Shown one piece after another: positions 17,242 through 25,345 of a DNA stretch of 64,000 nt. Numbering within the stretch: the first letter of the stretch is position 1; every line of letters starts with the position of its first letter. The stretch lies in NCBI GenBank assembly GCA_016716665.1, contig JADJVH010000011.1, positions 1 through 64,000 of the forward strand, given 5' to 3'. The notes beneath the pieces were generated by a model. That model worked only from the letters and a program-made list of their open reading frames with translations, did no database searches and was not told where the DNA came from. Both the position numbers and the translations under genes were made by a program. The DNA comes from Candidatus Opimibacter iunctus. GTDB taxonomy: Bacteria > Bacteroidota > Bacteroidia > Chitinophagales > Saprospiraceae.

Positions 17242-17527
17242 GAGTGGACGGCAGTTCTGCCCCTTCAAAATTTCTTGCTTCGCGAAATTTCTGTCCTCCC
17301 GACGCTGATGTATTGCATCAATCGGGATCTTCCTCTGTCTGACCTGTTTTCCTCCATCTTGTTTCTCTTTGAGAAACATCATTCCGAAAATCCCGGGGTT
17401 AAGCAATCTATACCAATTTCATTAACCCCAGGGTTGCGCAGCACACAGGGGAGACAGTGATCCGTGCAAGTTCATAAGTAGAGACGCGATTATTTCAATA
17501 GAATAGCATATAACGAAATCTGTGTAT

Positions 17528-17571
17528 GCACAAAAGTAGAGACGCGATTAATCGCGTCTCTACTTTTGTGC
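17528..17571. repeat. 44-bp perfect palindrome
   Basis: The left half, from GCACAAAAGTAGAGACGC at 17528, is followed without a spacer by its exact reverse complement, ending at 17571. A half copy (AAGTAGAGACGCGATTA) lies at 17476-17492. The core GTAGAGACGCGATTAATCGC is a motif seen in spacers of diverse bacteria. It lies in the gene-free gap 17242-17689, which otherwise shows nothing I can name. Confidence 0.9.
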
Positions 17572-17689
17572 GGAATAGCTGAGGTATGAATGTGTGGTTT
17601 CTACTTATAAACCTTGGTTTACGCAAATGGCTTTGTATTCATGCAACATTCTTCACAAATTGCGGTTATCTTAGCTAAAACCTACTGTT

Positions 17690-18059
17690 ATGAAAAAGCC
17701 CAAAGCCAGCCGACGACAAGAATACCAATCCGTCTGATGATGCCATCAAGGGATATCCACTCTACCCTGAAAAGGATGATATCTATACCCGCGCCAAAGA
17801 AATAAAGGATATTGATCCTGATGAACTCACACGTATCAAGCCAAAGGGTAATCAGTTTGAACTCGATCCCGATGAAGAGCTCGAGATCGAAGGTGATCTC
17901 CTCGGCGATGAATTGGATGTGCCCGGTTCAGACCTGGATGATGATCTCGAAGACATCGGCAGTGAGGATGAAGAAAATAATTATTACAGTATAGGCGGTG
18001 ATAATCACGAAGACCTCGAAGAGGACAATCAGACCTATGACATTGAGGATGGGGATTGA
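17690..18059 (+). pseudogene. Conserved acidic protein with single-base frameshift
   Basis: From the ATG at 17690 the frame stops after 15 codons. Dropping one C at 17710-17711 joins MKKPKAS to DDKNTNPSDDAIKGYPLYPE, giving a 122-residue acidic protein that ends YDIEDGD. Conserved-looking segments are GYPLYPEKDDIYTR, DELDVPGSDLDDDLEDIGSE and DEENNYYSIGGDNHEDLEED. I recall similar short acidic proteins from other Bacteroidota, all of unknown function. It is probably a real gene with an indel or sequencing error. Confidence 0.7.
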
Positions 18060-18096
18060 TATGGAATGAGGAGAGGGAGATTATTGCCTGCCTTTA

Positions 18097-18127
18097 GATG
18101 CCTTCGCGAAATAGCTACGGCATCCGA
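18097..18127. repeat. Hairpin repeat GATGCC...GGCATC, copy 1
   Basis: GATGCC TTCGCGAAATAGCTAC GGCATC followed by CGAGG. Identical cores lie at 23076-23108 and 26016-26048. It lies in the gene-free gap 18060-18578. Confidence 0.8.
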
Positions 18128-18229
18128 GGAAAACGAAATACATGACATTGCCTCTTTGCCCCCTGGCCCCCTGAAGGGGGTAAATATCATCGCATAGTCC
18201 TACAGTGAAAATTTCATCCTCGACTAGGT

Positions 18230-18530
18230 AACCAATCTATCGCTCAAAACTGTACGATCCTCACCTCGAATAGGCACAAACCTGTGACCAAAACTGTTTG
18301 AGCATCCTTACGATAGGCCCATCTTCAGGTAATCGTCAATGCACACTATCTGTGCAATAAGTATAGGACTCAAGAAATAGTTCAGAATGAAATACACAAA
18401 AGTTGAAAACAGACGAGGAGGCCAGCTAATACGGCTGCATCATTAGGCGAGTTTTTTGGTCACGAGCTTTTGTTTCTTTTTGCGGCAATGAAAGAGTAAG
18501 AGAATTCTCCGCGTTTCGTGCGCACCAATT
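18230..18530 (+). repeat. Dispersed ~350-bp repeat, copy 2 (diverged)
   Basis: This copy has the same block order as copy 1 (13488-13863): CTATCGCTCAAAACTGT, then CACCTCGAATAGGCACAAAC, TGTGACCAAAACTGTTTGAG, AAAGTTGAAAACAGACGAGG, AGGCGAGTTTTTTGGTCACG, with small indels throughout and a degraded terminal hairpin. Confidence 0.75.
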
Positions 18531-18578
18531 CCCCACGCAAGTTTTCCGTAATTTCGTCGCACCTCAGCAAGAGGTCGG

Positions 18579-19445
18579 GTGAATATGAAGGAATCGATAC
18601 CTTACGAGGACAATCCAAAGAGTATAAAATACTATGTCAAGCGTTACCTGCAATCTCATGCAGACTTGTTTAAAGGCAAGGACGTCATTGATTTTCCTGC
18701 GGGCAATGGGATCACCTCAAAGATCCTCAGGGAGATCGGGGCCAATCCGATCCCCATGGATTTGTTTCCGGAATATTTTGAAATTCCCGGTATGGAATGC
18801 GTACGGGCCAATATCCACGAAGGATTGCCGATGGTGCACAAATCTGTAGATGGCCTCATCTGCCAGGAAGGGATCGAGCATTTCAGTGATCAGTTTGGCG
18901 CATTGAAGGAATTCAACCGCGTGCTCAAGCTAAACGGGTTGTTGCTCATCATGACGCCCAACTATTCCAACCTGCATGCGCGGGTCAGCTATCTCCTCAA
19001 TGAAAGCGAACGGTTTAATTCCATCCTGCCACCCAACGAACTCGACAGTATCTGGATGTCTTCTCAGAAGATCACTGATGAAATATATTTCGGGCATATC
19101 TTCCTGATCGGGATACAGAAACTCAGGGCCCTGGCCAGGCTCTCCGGCTTCAGTGTGAAGCAATATCATTTTACAAGAGTGAAGTCCACCTCGTTGTTTT
19201 TATTTCCATTTTTCTATCCGTTCATTCTCCTCACCAGTTGGCTTGCATACCGCAAGCACATGCGCAAGAAGTCAGACTTTGACTATGAGACCAGGAAGAA
19301 GGTGTATGGGGAGATCTTCCGTTTTTCTATCAATCCCAGGATCCTGATCGGAGGCAACCTGATGGTGGAATTTGTCAAGGAGATGGATTGGGAAGAGGTG
19401 AGCGGGCAGTTGAAGAGCAAGCAGAAGGGGTTTGGGATCACATAG
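18579..19445 (+). CDS. Class I SAM-dependent methyltransferase
   Basis: The 288-residue protein has motif I DVIDFPAGNGITSKILREIG (about residues 35-54), an acidic motif II (PIPMDLFPEY), and a Methyltransf_11-like post-motif (VDGLICQEGIEHFSDQFGAL and RVLKLNGLLLIMTPN). After residue 200 a hydrophobic hairpin (STSLFLFPFFYPFILLTSWL) suggests membrane attachment, as in some lipid or sugar methyltransferases. Starts at 18579 and 18585 are both possible. TAATTTCG at 18549-18556 is one base off the -7 box. Substrate unknown. Confidence 0.85.
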   Translation: MNMKESIPYEDNPKSIKYYVKRYLQSHADLFKGKDVIDFPAGNGITSKILREIGANPIPMDLFPEYFEIPGMECVRANIHEGLPMVHKSVDGLICQEGIEHFSDQFGALKEFNRVLKLNGLLLIMTPNYSNLHARVSYLLNESERFNSILPPNELDSIWMSSQKITDEIYFGHIFLIGIQKLRALARLSGFSVKQYHFTRVKSTSLFLFPFFYPFILLTSWLAYRKHMRKKSDFDYETRKKVYGEIFRFSINPRILIGGNLMVEFVKEMDWEEVSGQLKSKQKGFGIT

Positions 19446-19477
19446 TTGATTTGCAAAATGCTCTCACCAGAGAGCAT

Positions 19478-19706
19478 GCGCCGCTGGATGGAGTTCTCTC
19501 CGCCAGCCATAGGATTCCCAATGAAGATTTCTTAATAGGAATTCATAAAGGCATTCCTGAATACTGAATGCTAAATGCGCTCGTCAGAGTGCGTGCGCCG
19601 CTGGATGGAGTTTTCTCCGCCAGCCATAGGATATCCAATGTGGATTTCGGTTTTAGATTTTTAATGGGAATTCATAGGTTGGCGGAGAGAACTCCATCCA
19701 ACGGCG
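19478..19706. repeat. Inverted-repeat element (CGCCGCTGGATGGAGT), partial plus complete copy
   Basis: A left arm GCGCCGCTGGATGGAGTTCT at 19478-19508 lacks its partner. A second unit is complete: left arm 19595-19627 and right arm 19679-19706 (GGCGGAGAGAACTCCATCCA), with about 50 bases between. A third, complete unit is at 35387-35497. There is no ORF inside, so the element is MITE- or REP-like. Confidence 0.85.
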
Positions 19707-19741
19707 AATTCCGTCCTGGATTCCTGATTAGTATCCAAATG

Positions 19742-19850
19742 GTGGCAGGAGCAAACTCCTGCCACGGCCCAAGTGCCATAGGCACGGCCGATATTGTTGC
19801 CAGGGATTTCAATCCCTGAAGGAGGATATGGTTGCCACGAATTACAATCC
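19742..19850. repeat. Modular hairpin array, copy 2
   Basis: GTGGCAGGAG CAAA CTCCTGCCAC (19742-19765) replaces the GTTCGCC hairpin of copy 1. It is followed by GTGCCATAGGCAC (19773-19785), AGGGATTTCAATCCCT (19802-19817) and a degenerate further unit to about 19850. The first hairpin differs while the rest is conserved. The gap 19446-19933 contains only this and the preceding inverted-repeat element. Confidence 0.85.
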
Positions 19851-19933
19851 CTGCATCATGGATGCATCTCAGTAGGGATACTAATGCCTATATTTAATCC
19901 CTGCCTGTGCAGGATTAAGCTATACCCCTTTAT

Positions 19934-20479
19934 ATGATAATGCAAAAAGTAAGCACCTCCCTCTGGCTGGTAGTATTGATCACCGCCCTCGTGTCTTGTA
20001 AGCCTGCAGTGGAAAACGATATTGACAACTACCTGCTTTCTTTTTCCGATCCGCAGAAGAATGAATGCGGGTATAAGAATTCGAAAGGGAATGTAGTCAT
20101 TCCCGCAGGCAGGTATGGCATGTGTTTTACAGACACTTTCAGAACCTATGCTATTGTATTAAAGCCCTCCGTGGGGTTTGTGGCCATTGACAAGCAGGAA
20201 GCTGTCTTGTACGAAGTGTACCCTTATGACAACGGACCTGATCCGGTGGCAGATGGTCTGTTTAGAATCCAGCGGGAAGGTAAAATCGGATACGCAGATG
20301 CCCTGACCGGCAGCGTGGTGATCGAACCGCAATATACTTGTGCATACCCTTTTGAAAACGGCTTGGCCAAGGTCAGCAACGAATGTACCACCCAGGCGGA
20401 TGGTGAGCATACCATCTGGGTCAGCGAACATTGGATGACTATTGATAAGGCAGGACTGAAGGTGGATATGCCCAAGTAG
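19934..20479 (+). CDS. WG-repeat lipoprotein
   Basis: The lipobox is LVSC. The mature part has WG-repeat-like units: CGYKNSKGNVVIPAGRYGMC, VGFVAIDKQEAVLYEVYPYD, IGYADALTGSVVIEPQYTCA followed by YPFENGLAKVSN. The pattern 'G-y-id-x-x-G-x-vvi-P-x-y-x-x-a-x-x-F-x-x-G-l-A-x-V' is typical of the family, which forms small beta-sheet repeats of unknown function. An alternative start is the Met at 19940. It is 181 residues long and 31 bases upstream of the ABC ATPase gene. Confidence 0.8.
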   Translation: MIMQKVSTSLWLVVLITALVSCKPAVENDIDNYLLSFSDPQKNECGYKNSKGNVVIPAGRYGMCFTDTFRTYAIVLKPSVGFVAIDKQEAVLYEVYPYDNGPDPVADGLFRIQREGKIGYADALTGSVVIEPQYTCAYPFENGLAKVSNECTTQADGEHTIWVSEHWMTIDKAGLKVDMPK

Positions 20480-20510
20480 ATTGAATAAGGATAACGTAAA
20501 ATATTGACCC

Positions 20511-21305
20511 ATGACCCCAATCATCTCTATCCGCAATCTCCGTAAATCCTACGGACCGAAAGAAGTCCTCAAGGGCATCGACCTCGATATCTATCCCGGC
20601 CAGGTGATCGGCTATATCGGCCCCAATGGTGCAGGCAAGAGCACCACGGTCAAGATCCTCTGCGGGCTGATCTCTGACTATGAGGGCACAGTGACGATCA
20701 AGGGCATGGACCTCAAGCAAGACACGCTTAGGATCAAGAGCATCATCGGTTATGTGCCCGAACTCGCAGAACTCTATGATGTACTGACGCCATCCGAATT
20801 CCTGCATTTTATAGGGGCGCTGTACAATATGACTCCTGATGTGACCAATGACAGGATAGAAAAGTTCCTCACAGCATTCGGGCTCAAGTCCAACATCCAT
20901 CAGCGGATGGATACCTTCAGCAAGGGCATGAAGCAAAAAGTGCTGATCGCCTCCGGCCTGATGCACAATCCTGAAATCATCATCCTCGACGAACCACTCA
21001 GTGGGTTGGACGCCAATAGTGTCATCATCATCAAGGACCTTATACAGCGATTGGCCAAAGAAGGCAAGACGATCTTCTACTGCAGCCACATGATGGACAT
21101 CGTCGAAAAGGTCAGCGAGAAAATTGTCCTCATCGACAATGGGGCCATTGTAGCCAATGGATCCTTTGCTGAACTCAAGGTTCAACTTGGTGAAAGCAGC
21201 CTCGAGCAGATGTTTGCCAACCTCACCGCGGGCCACACCCTGACCGGTGCTGCAGATGATATCATGGATGCGATGCATACCCAATCCGGTCCTTCGCATG
21301 AATAA
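20511..21305 (+). CDS. ABC transporter ATP-binding protein
   Basis: The 264-residue single nucleotide-binding domain has Walker A GPNGAGKST (residues 37-45), signature FSKGMKQ (136-142), Walker B IIILDEP (156-162), D-loop SGLD and H-loop CSHMMD. The atypical signature and the 'YIGPNGAGKSTTVK...GYVPE' pattern place it with the ABC-2 type exporters (DRA/CcmA-like), which power efflux of drugs, polysaccharides or peptides. The stop overlaps the start of the permease gene by 8 bases, so translation is coupled. Confidence 0.93.
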   Translation: MTPIISIRNLRKSYGPKEVLKGIDLDIYPGQVIGYIGPNGAGKSTTVKILCGLISDYEGTVTIKGMDLKQDTLRIKSIIGYVPELAELYDVLTPSEFLHFIGALYNMTPDVTNDRIEKFLTAFGLKSNIHQRMDTFSKGMKQKVLIASGLMHNPEIIILDEPLSGLDANSVIIIKDLIQRLAKEGKTIFYCSHMMDIVEKVSEKIVLIDNGAIVANGSFAELKVQLGESSLEQMFANLTAGHTLTGAADDIMDAMHTQSGPSHE

Positions 21306-23145
21306 TCAGGTCAACAAATTTCTGCTGTGGTGCTTTCTCTTGCCCGGAGGACTGTACCGCAAGCTGGGTGCAGACTTGCCACAACTCAAGGCAATCCTGG
21401 TCACGAAACTGACGATTGATGATCGCACAGCCACTGGTTTGTCCAAGGCGCGCAATCGCAACACGGGCGGGGAGACCAACATGGCTACGGCTACCACTAT
21501 GCTCATATCCCTGGTGTTTGGGATCATGTACCTGTTTGTATTTGCCATGGATGATGATATCAACAGGTTGACCTTGTACTTTGGGATACTGTCATTTATG
21601 CTGGCGATGTTCCTGATCACTGACTTCAGTCACATCCTCATCGATGTCAAGGACAATTACATCATCCTGCCCAAGCCGGTCTCATCGCAGACCTTCCTGA
21701 TCGGGAGGCTGCTGCATATCATCATCCACGTATCTAAGATCATCGTGCCGATGGCCTTGCCGGGGTGGATAGGGATCTGGATCTCACGTGGGCTTTGGGG
21801 TGCTGTAGTGTTTATACCTGTGATGATGCTATTGACCATCCTGACCTTTGCGGTGGTCAATGCGCTCTATCTCCTGATCATGCAGGTGTTTTCGCCGGCC
21901 AGGATCAATTCGATCATCACGACAATGCAGATCGTGTTTTCGATTGTGCTCTATGGCAGTTTCCAGCTTTTGTCAAGGGTCATGGGAGATTCATTCCTGC
22001 AGGGGATTGACCTCACGCAGTATGTATGGATATGGTTGTTTCCTTCCTTCTGGTTGGCGGCTGCCTGGACATACCTTTATTCATTTGCTTCCGGGTCGGT
22101 ATATATCATTGGTACCATCCTGAGTGTCGTGGTGCCATTGCTCAGCCTGTGGCTGATGATCAGGTACCTGGCGCCTGCCTTCTTTCGCAAGTTGTCCATG
22201 ATCTCTGCGGGCACCAGTGGTGAAGAGAAAAAAAGTGATAGCAAAGCTGTGCATCATAAGGATAGTGGAATGTCCATGCGGCTCGCAGGACTTTTTACAA
22301 CTGTGGGTATCGAGCGGGAGTCTTTCAGGTTTGTATGGCGGATGACAGGCAGGAGCCGAGATTTCAAGCTCAAGGTCTATCCGCAGATCGGGTACCTGGT
22401 GGTCATCATGGTCATGATGTTTGTTCGCAACCATAGTGACATTGAATCAGATCTCCTGTTGATGGACAACACGCGTGCCCGATTGATGATCCTCACTGTG
22501 ATCTACCTGAGCAGTATCCTATTCATGGGAGCGATTTACCAGTTGCCCTTCTACGAGCAGTCCAAGGCTGCATGGCTTTATTATTCTCCTCCACTCATCG
22601 GACCTGGGAAGGTCATCAGCGGATCCATCAAGGCGATGGTTATCAAGTTTTACCTGCCTGTCGTGATCATCCTCACCATTGCAGGCATCGCGCTATTTGG
22701 CTTCCGCATACTACCTAACCTGGTGTGTGGCCTTGGCAATGTATTCCTCCTGTGCATGCTGTATTCGTGGTTGTTGATGGACAGGCTTCCTTTTTCTGTA
22801 TCACCCAAGAGGGCTGGTGAGGGTCAGACTACCTTCAGGAATATGTTTATGCTGATCGGGCTGCCGTTGTTTGGGTTGCCGCATTACTTTTTATTTGATT
22901 TCCCGATCGTGTTATGTGTAGTTGGGGCGGTGACGATTGCGATAGGGTATATAGTGCTTAGGTATACCCAAGGGGATCGGGTGGGGGTATATGAAGGAAG
23001 GTTAGAAGCTTATGCTTCGACCTGGTTTCGTTCATCATTGTCTGTCAATCAGCAATCAGGGCTGAAGGGGCTGAAGATGCCTTCGCGAAATAGCTACGGC
23101 ATCCGAGGGAGGCTGAAGAGGAGATCACTGATCACCGATCACTGA
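21298..23145 (+). CDS. ABC-2 type exporter permease
   Basis: The longest frame opens at 21247, but the ATG at 21298 (MNNQVNKFLLWCFLLPGGL) overlapping the ATPase stop is preferred, giving 615 residues. At least ten hydrophobic segments are visible, e.g. MLISLVFGIMYLFVFAM, GAVVFIPVMMLLTILTFAVV, IITTMQIVFSIVLYGSF and VIILTIAGIALFGF. It should form the membrane part of the exporter with the upstream ATPase. The last 28 residues (from GLKGLKMPSRNSYGIRGRL) are translated from intergenic repeat DNA, so the native C-terminus has been replaced or extended. Confidence 0.85.
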   Translation: MNNQVNKFLLWCFLLPGGLYRKLGADLPQLKAILVTKLTIDDRTATGLSKARNRNTGGETNMATATTMLISLVFGIMYLFVFAMDDDINRLTLYFGILSFMLAMFLITDFSHILIDVKDNYIILPKPVSSQTFLIGRLLHIIIHVSKIIVPMALPGWIGIWISRGLWGAVVFIPVMMLLTILTFAVVNALYLLIMQVFSPARINSIITTMQIVFSIVLYGSFQLLSRVMGDSFLQGIDLTQYVWIWLFPSFWLAAAWTYLYSFASGSVYIIGTILSVVVPLLSLWLMIRYLAPAFFRKLSMISAGTSGEEKKSDSKAVHHKDSGMSMRLAGLFTTVGIERESFRFVWRMTGRSRDFKLKVYPQIGYLVVIMVMMFVRNHSDIESDLLLMDNTRARLMILTVIYLSSILFMGAIYQLPFYEQSKAAWLYYSPPLIGPGKVISGSIKAMVIKFYLPVVIILTIAGIALFGFRILPNLVCGLGNVFLLCMLYSWLLMDRLPFSVSPKRAGEGQTTFRNMFMLIGLPLFGLPHYFLFDFPIVLCVVGAVTIAIGYIVLRYTQGDRVGVYEGRLEAYASTWFRSSLSVNQQSGLKGLKMPSRNSYGIRGRLKRRSLITDH

Positions 23146-23508
23146 TCACCGATGTTCACTCCCACACCGCAGATAGCTGATAGCTGATTACTGATCAACG
23201 ATCACCGATCACCGATCACCGATCACCGATCAACTGATCAGCAGGGAGAGGGGAAAGTGCGTGTTTAGTAATCGTATATAAACGTAAGTAAACGAAAGAG
23301 GAAGTGAATATTTAAAAAACGAATGCTTCGACCTGCTTTCCGCTTCCATGTGCTATGGTTCGACCTGCTGTTCTCATCCATGTGCTACAGCTCACCAACC
23401 GCAGCTCAGCAACCGTTTGTATCCCCGCAATGGAGATATCGAAAAACGCAACATCAAAATGTTGATTTTCAATAGGAATGCCCTATATTTGGTTGCGTTG
23501 ATATACGT
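23041..23508 (+). repeat. Duplicated repeat block, copy 1 (upstream of cassette 1)
   Basis: The block shares, in order, four segments with 25985-26349: GATGCCTTCGCGAAATAGCT (23076), GATGTTCACTCCCACACCGC (23151), ATGCTTCGACCTGCTTTCCG (23323) and AGCTCAGCAACCGTTTGTAT (23403). Between them is a tandem array of GATCACC units (about 23125-23236). The block ends in an imperfect hairpin, AACGCAAC 23445-23452 against GTTGCGTT 23492-23499, directly before the GTT at 23509 that marks the left edge of cassette 1. Confidence 0.8.
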
Positions 23509-23509
23509 G

Positions 23510-24465
23510 TTATATGCCATTTTAAGCAACATTCCAACCAACAGAAAAAATTAGATGAAATCAAATCACACTAAAAAAGTATTACTTGTAGTTTTATTAA
23601 GTTTTGCGACTTATTATTTTCTTTTTCAAATTTTAAACTTATAAAAGTGGGACTTGACAAACTAACTGAACAAGGGTTGGTTAGTTATATTTTGACTTAT
23701 TTAATAATTGGTATCCCAATCTTTATCGGAACATTATTAATCGACAAGACAATTAGTATATTTAAAAGCCTTGGACTCTCATCGAATATTTTGACTGCAA
23801 TATTGACAAGCGTATTATTCACTTTGCCTATGTTTATTGGTGGTGTGTTCTTTTTCAAATTCAACCAAAAAATTGACCTTCAAAATTTAATTGCAGGTAC
23901 TATCGTTGCAGGCTTTATGGAAGAACTCTATTTTAGAGGTTTTCTATTTGGGCAATTATTTCGAAATACAAATCTTGGTTTTATCCCTTCTATACTTTTC
24001 GGTGCGTTAATTTTTGCTTTCGGACACTTATATCAAAGTCAAAATATAAGTGAGTTGGTCGGAATTTTTATGATTACGTTTTCAGGAGCTGTTTTTTTTG
24101 CTTGGTTGTATGCCGAATGGAATTACAATCTATGGGTTCCAATACTGACACACACTTTAATGAACCTTTCGTGGAATTTATTTGAGATTGACAATTCCGC
24201 ATTAGGTGATATAAAAGCAAACATTTTTAGGGGTTTGACTATTTTAACCGCAATACTTTTTACAATTATATATAAGAGAAATAGAAACGAGAAACTAACA
24301 ATTAATAGACAAACATTAATGCGGAACAAGAAAAACGGCATATAACAGCACCTACAAGAAATTGGCGGTTAAGTGGTTTAATGAAGCTTTGTGCTTCGTA
24401 TCAGGCGCGCTGCTGGCAGACAGTTTTCGTCTCCGAAATCGCCAACTTCTTGTAGCTGCAAATCG
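23510..24465 (+). mobile_element. Integron-like gene cassette 1
   Basis: The left edge GTTATATGCC (23509-23518) is the exact reverse complement of GGCATATAAC (24337-24346), which opens the attC-like site at the 3' end. This is the relation expected between the R' and R'' sites of a cassette that once circularised. The cassette would be about 956 bp and carries one A+T-rich gene in the same orientation. Its stop codon lies inside the R''-like box. No integrase gene is in the window. Confidence 0.6.
23555..24345 (+). CDS. CPBP-family intramembrane metalloprotease (frameshift near start)
   Basis: The main frame runs from the GTG at 23647 and encodes several membrane helices with the CPBP/Abi signature: GFMEELYFRGFLFGQLF (EExxxR motif), ALIFAFGHL and WVPILTHTLMNLSWN, whose Glu and His residues bind the catalytic zinc. 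A 29-codon frame from the ATG at 23555 (MKSNHTKKVLLVVLLSFATY) encodes the missing first helix and stops at 23644. One extra base near 23641 would fuse it as NLIKVGLDK. CPBP proteases process prenylated or signal-like peptides and are frequent in bacteriocin self-immunity. The gene is markedly A+T-rich and is the payload of cassette 1. Confidence 0.82.
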
Positions 24466-24471
24466 TTTCAC
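24337..24471 (+). other. attC-like recombination site 1
   Basis: R''-like GGCATATAAC (24337-24346) is followed by a spacer, then the left arm CTACAAGAA-A-TTGGCG (24352-24367). A variable middle contains TGCTGGCAGACAGTT (24411-24425). The right arm CGCCAA-C-TTCTTGTAG (24440-24455) follows, then a spacer and GTT at 24465. The unpaired A/C in the stem resembles an extrahelical base of attC sites. The length of about 131-135 bp is like the Vibrio cholerae repeats. Confidence 0.6.
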
Positions 24472-24484
24472 CAAACCATTCTAA

Positions 24485-25252
24485 ATGAAATCCCTATACC
24501 TCCTGACCCTCATCCTTTTCCAATGGTCTCTCGCACCATGCCAAAGCTTTTATTTTGAGGACGGGGACACCTTGACGGTGATATGTAAAAGCGGGGCAAA
24601 CCTAAGGGACAGTAATTCGATTTCTTCACCCAAAATAGCAGGCATTCCATTTGGGGGAAAAGTCATAGCCCGGACAACAGACTGTTGCCTGTATTTCATT
24701 TCAGATACGTTTGACAACCGATATGGATCCTGGATAAAAGTGGAGTACAAGGGAAAGGAAGGCTATCTGTTTTCCGGATTTGTGACCAGGCTCAAATTGC
24801 CCAGTATAGATTTTGCATCTATAAACTGCTATGACACCGGGCGCTTTGAGGCCTTTGTCAGAATGAACACAGACACGCTCATCTGCAGCGGCACCAGAAG
24901 ATACCATGGATTTGATCAGGATGGGAAAGACTCCAGGGTATCAAAGTGGGAAGTATTCAATGATGAGACCAGAATCAATGAGGTATTCGGCTACGAATGC
25001 CGGGACCTGATCATTGAGTCCACCACGATCAACATGAATGATGTCCTCAACTTAAGTGAGTACTTTCTGGATAAGCTTAAAGACCAGTGCGGCAATCACT
25101 TTTTCTGGCAACAGGAGAATATCTACCGGCGTGGGATTAATCTCAGAAAGGACGGATATTACGTAGACCAGATAAGTTGTGGCGGACTCGGCATTGAGGC
25201 AGAGAAACTGGATGGCCACAGGATCATGATCACCTTGCATCGCGATGAATGA
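24485..25252 (+). CDS. Exported protein with bacterial SH3 domain
   Basis: The product has a signal peptide ending near LAPCQS. Residues about 28-105 form an SH3b/SH3_3 module: LTVICKSGANLRDSNSISSP, KIAGIPFGGKVIA, then GSWIKVEYKGKEGYLFSGFV. Such modules bind cell-wall peptides or act as structural domains. The second half (about 110-255) is unrecognised and contains several cysteines. The first codon is only 20 bases from the attC-like site 1, but base composition returns to that of the host genes, so I place it outside the cassette. Confidence 0.75.
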   Translation: MKSLYLLTLILFQWSLAPCQSFYFEDGDTLTVICKSGANLRDSNSISSPKIAGIPFGGKVIARTTDCCLYFISDTFDNRYGSWIKVEYKGKEGYLFSGFVTRLKLPSIDFASINCYDTGRFEAFVRMNTDTLICSGTRRYHGFDQDGKDSRVSKWEVFNDETRINEVFGYECRDLIIESTTINMNDVLNLSEYFLDKLKDQCGNHFFWQQENIYRRGINLRKDGYYVDQISCGGLGIEAEKLDGHRIMITLHRDE

Positions 25253-25298
25253 TGAAATATTTTTGTTGTCAGTGTCTTCGTGTTGAATGCATTTACAA

Positions 25299-25306
25299 TA
25301 TATTTG
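25299..25306 (+). promoter_or_regulatory. Bacteroidota -7 box TATATTTG
   Basis: This is an exact TAnnTTTG match, 39 bases upstream of the ATG at 25346. Confidence 0.5.
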
Positions 25307-25345
25307 GATTAGAAAATTTATGACCACCACTTAATAACTAAGACA

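Noticed and set aside
23125..23236. GATCACC tandem array as possible iterons/origin
   Set aside because: No dnaA or rep gene nearby, irregular spacing, and a similar array (26133-26162) lies in the second repeat block.
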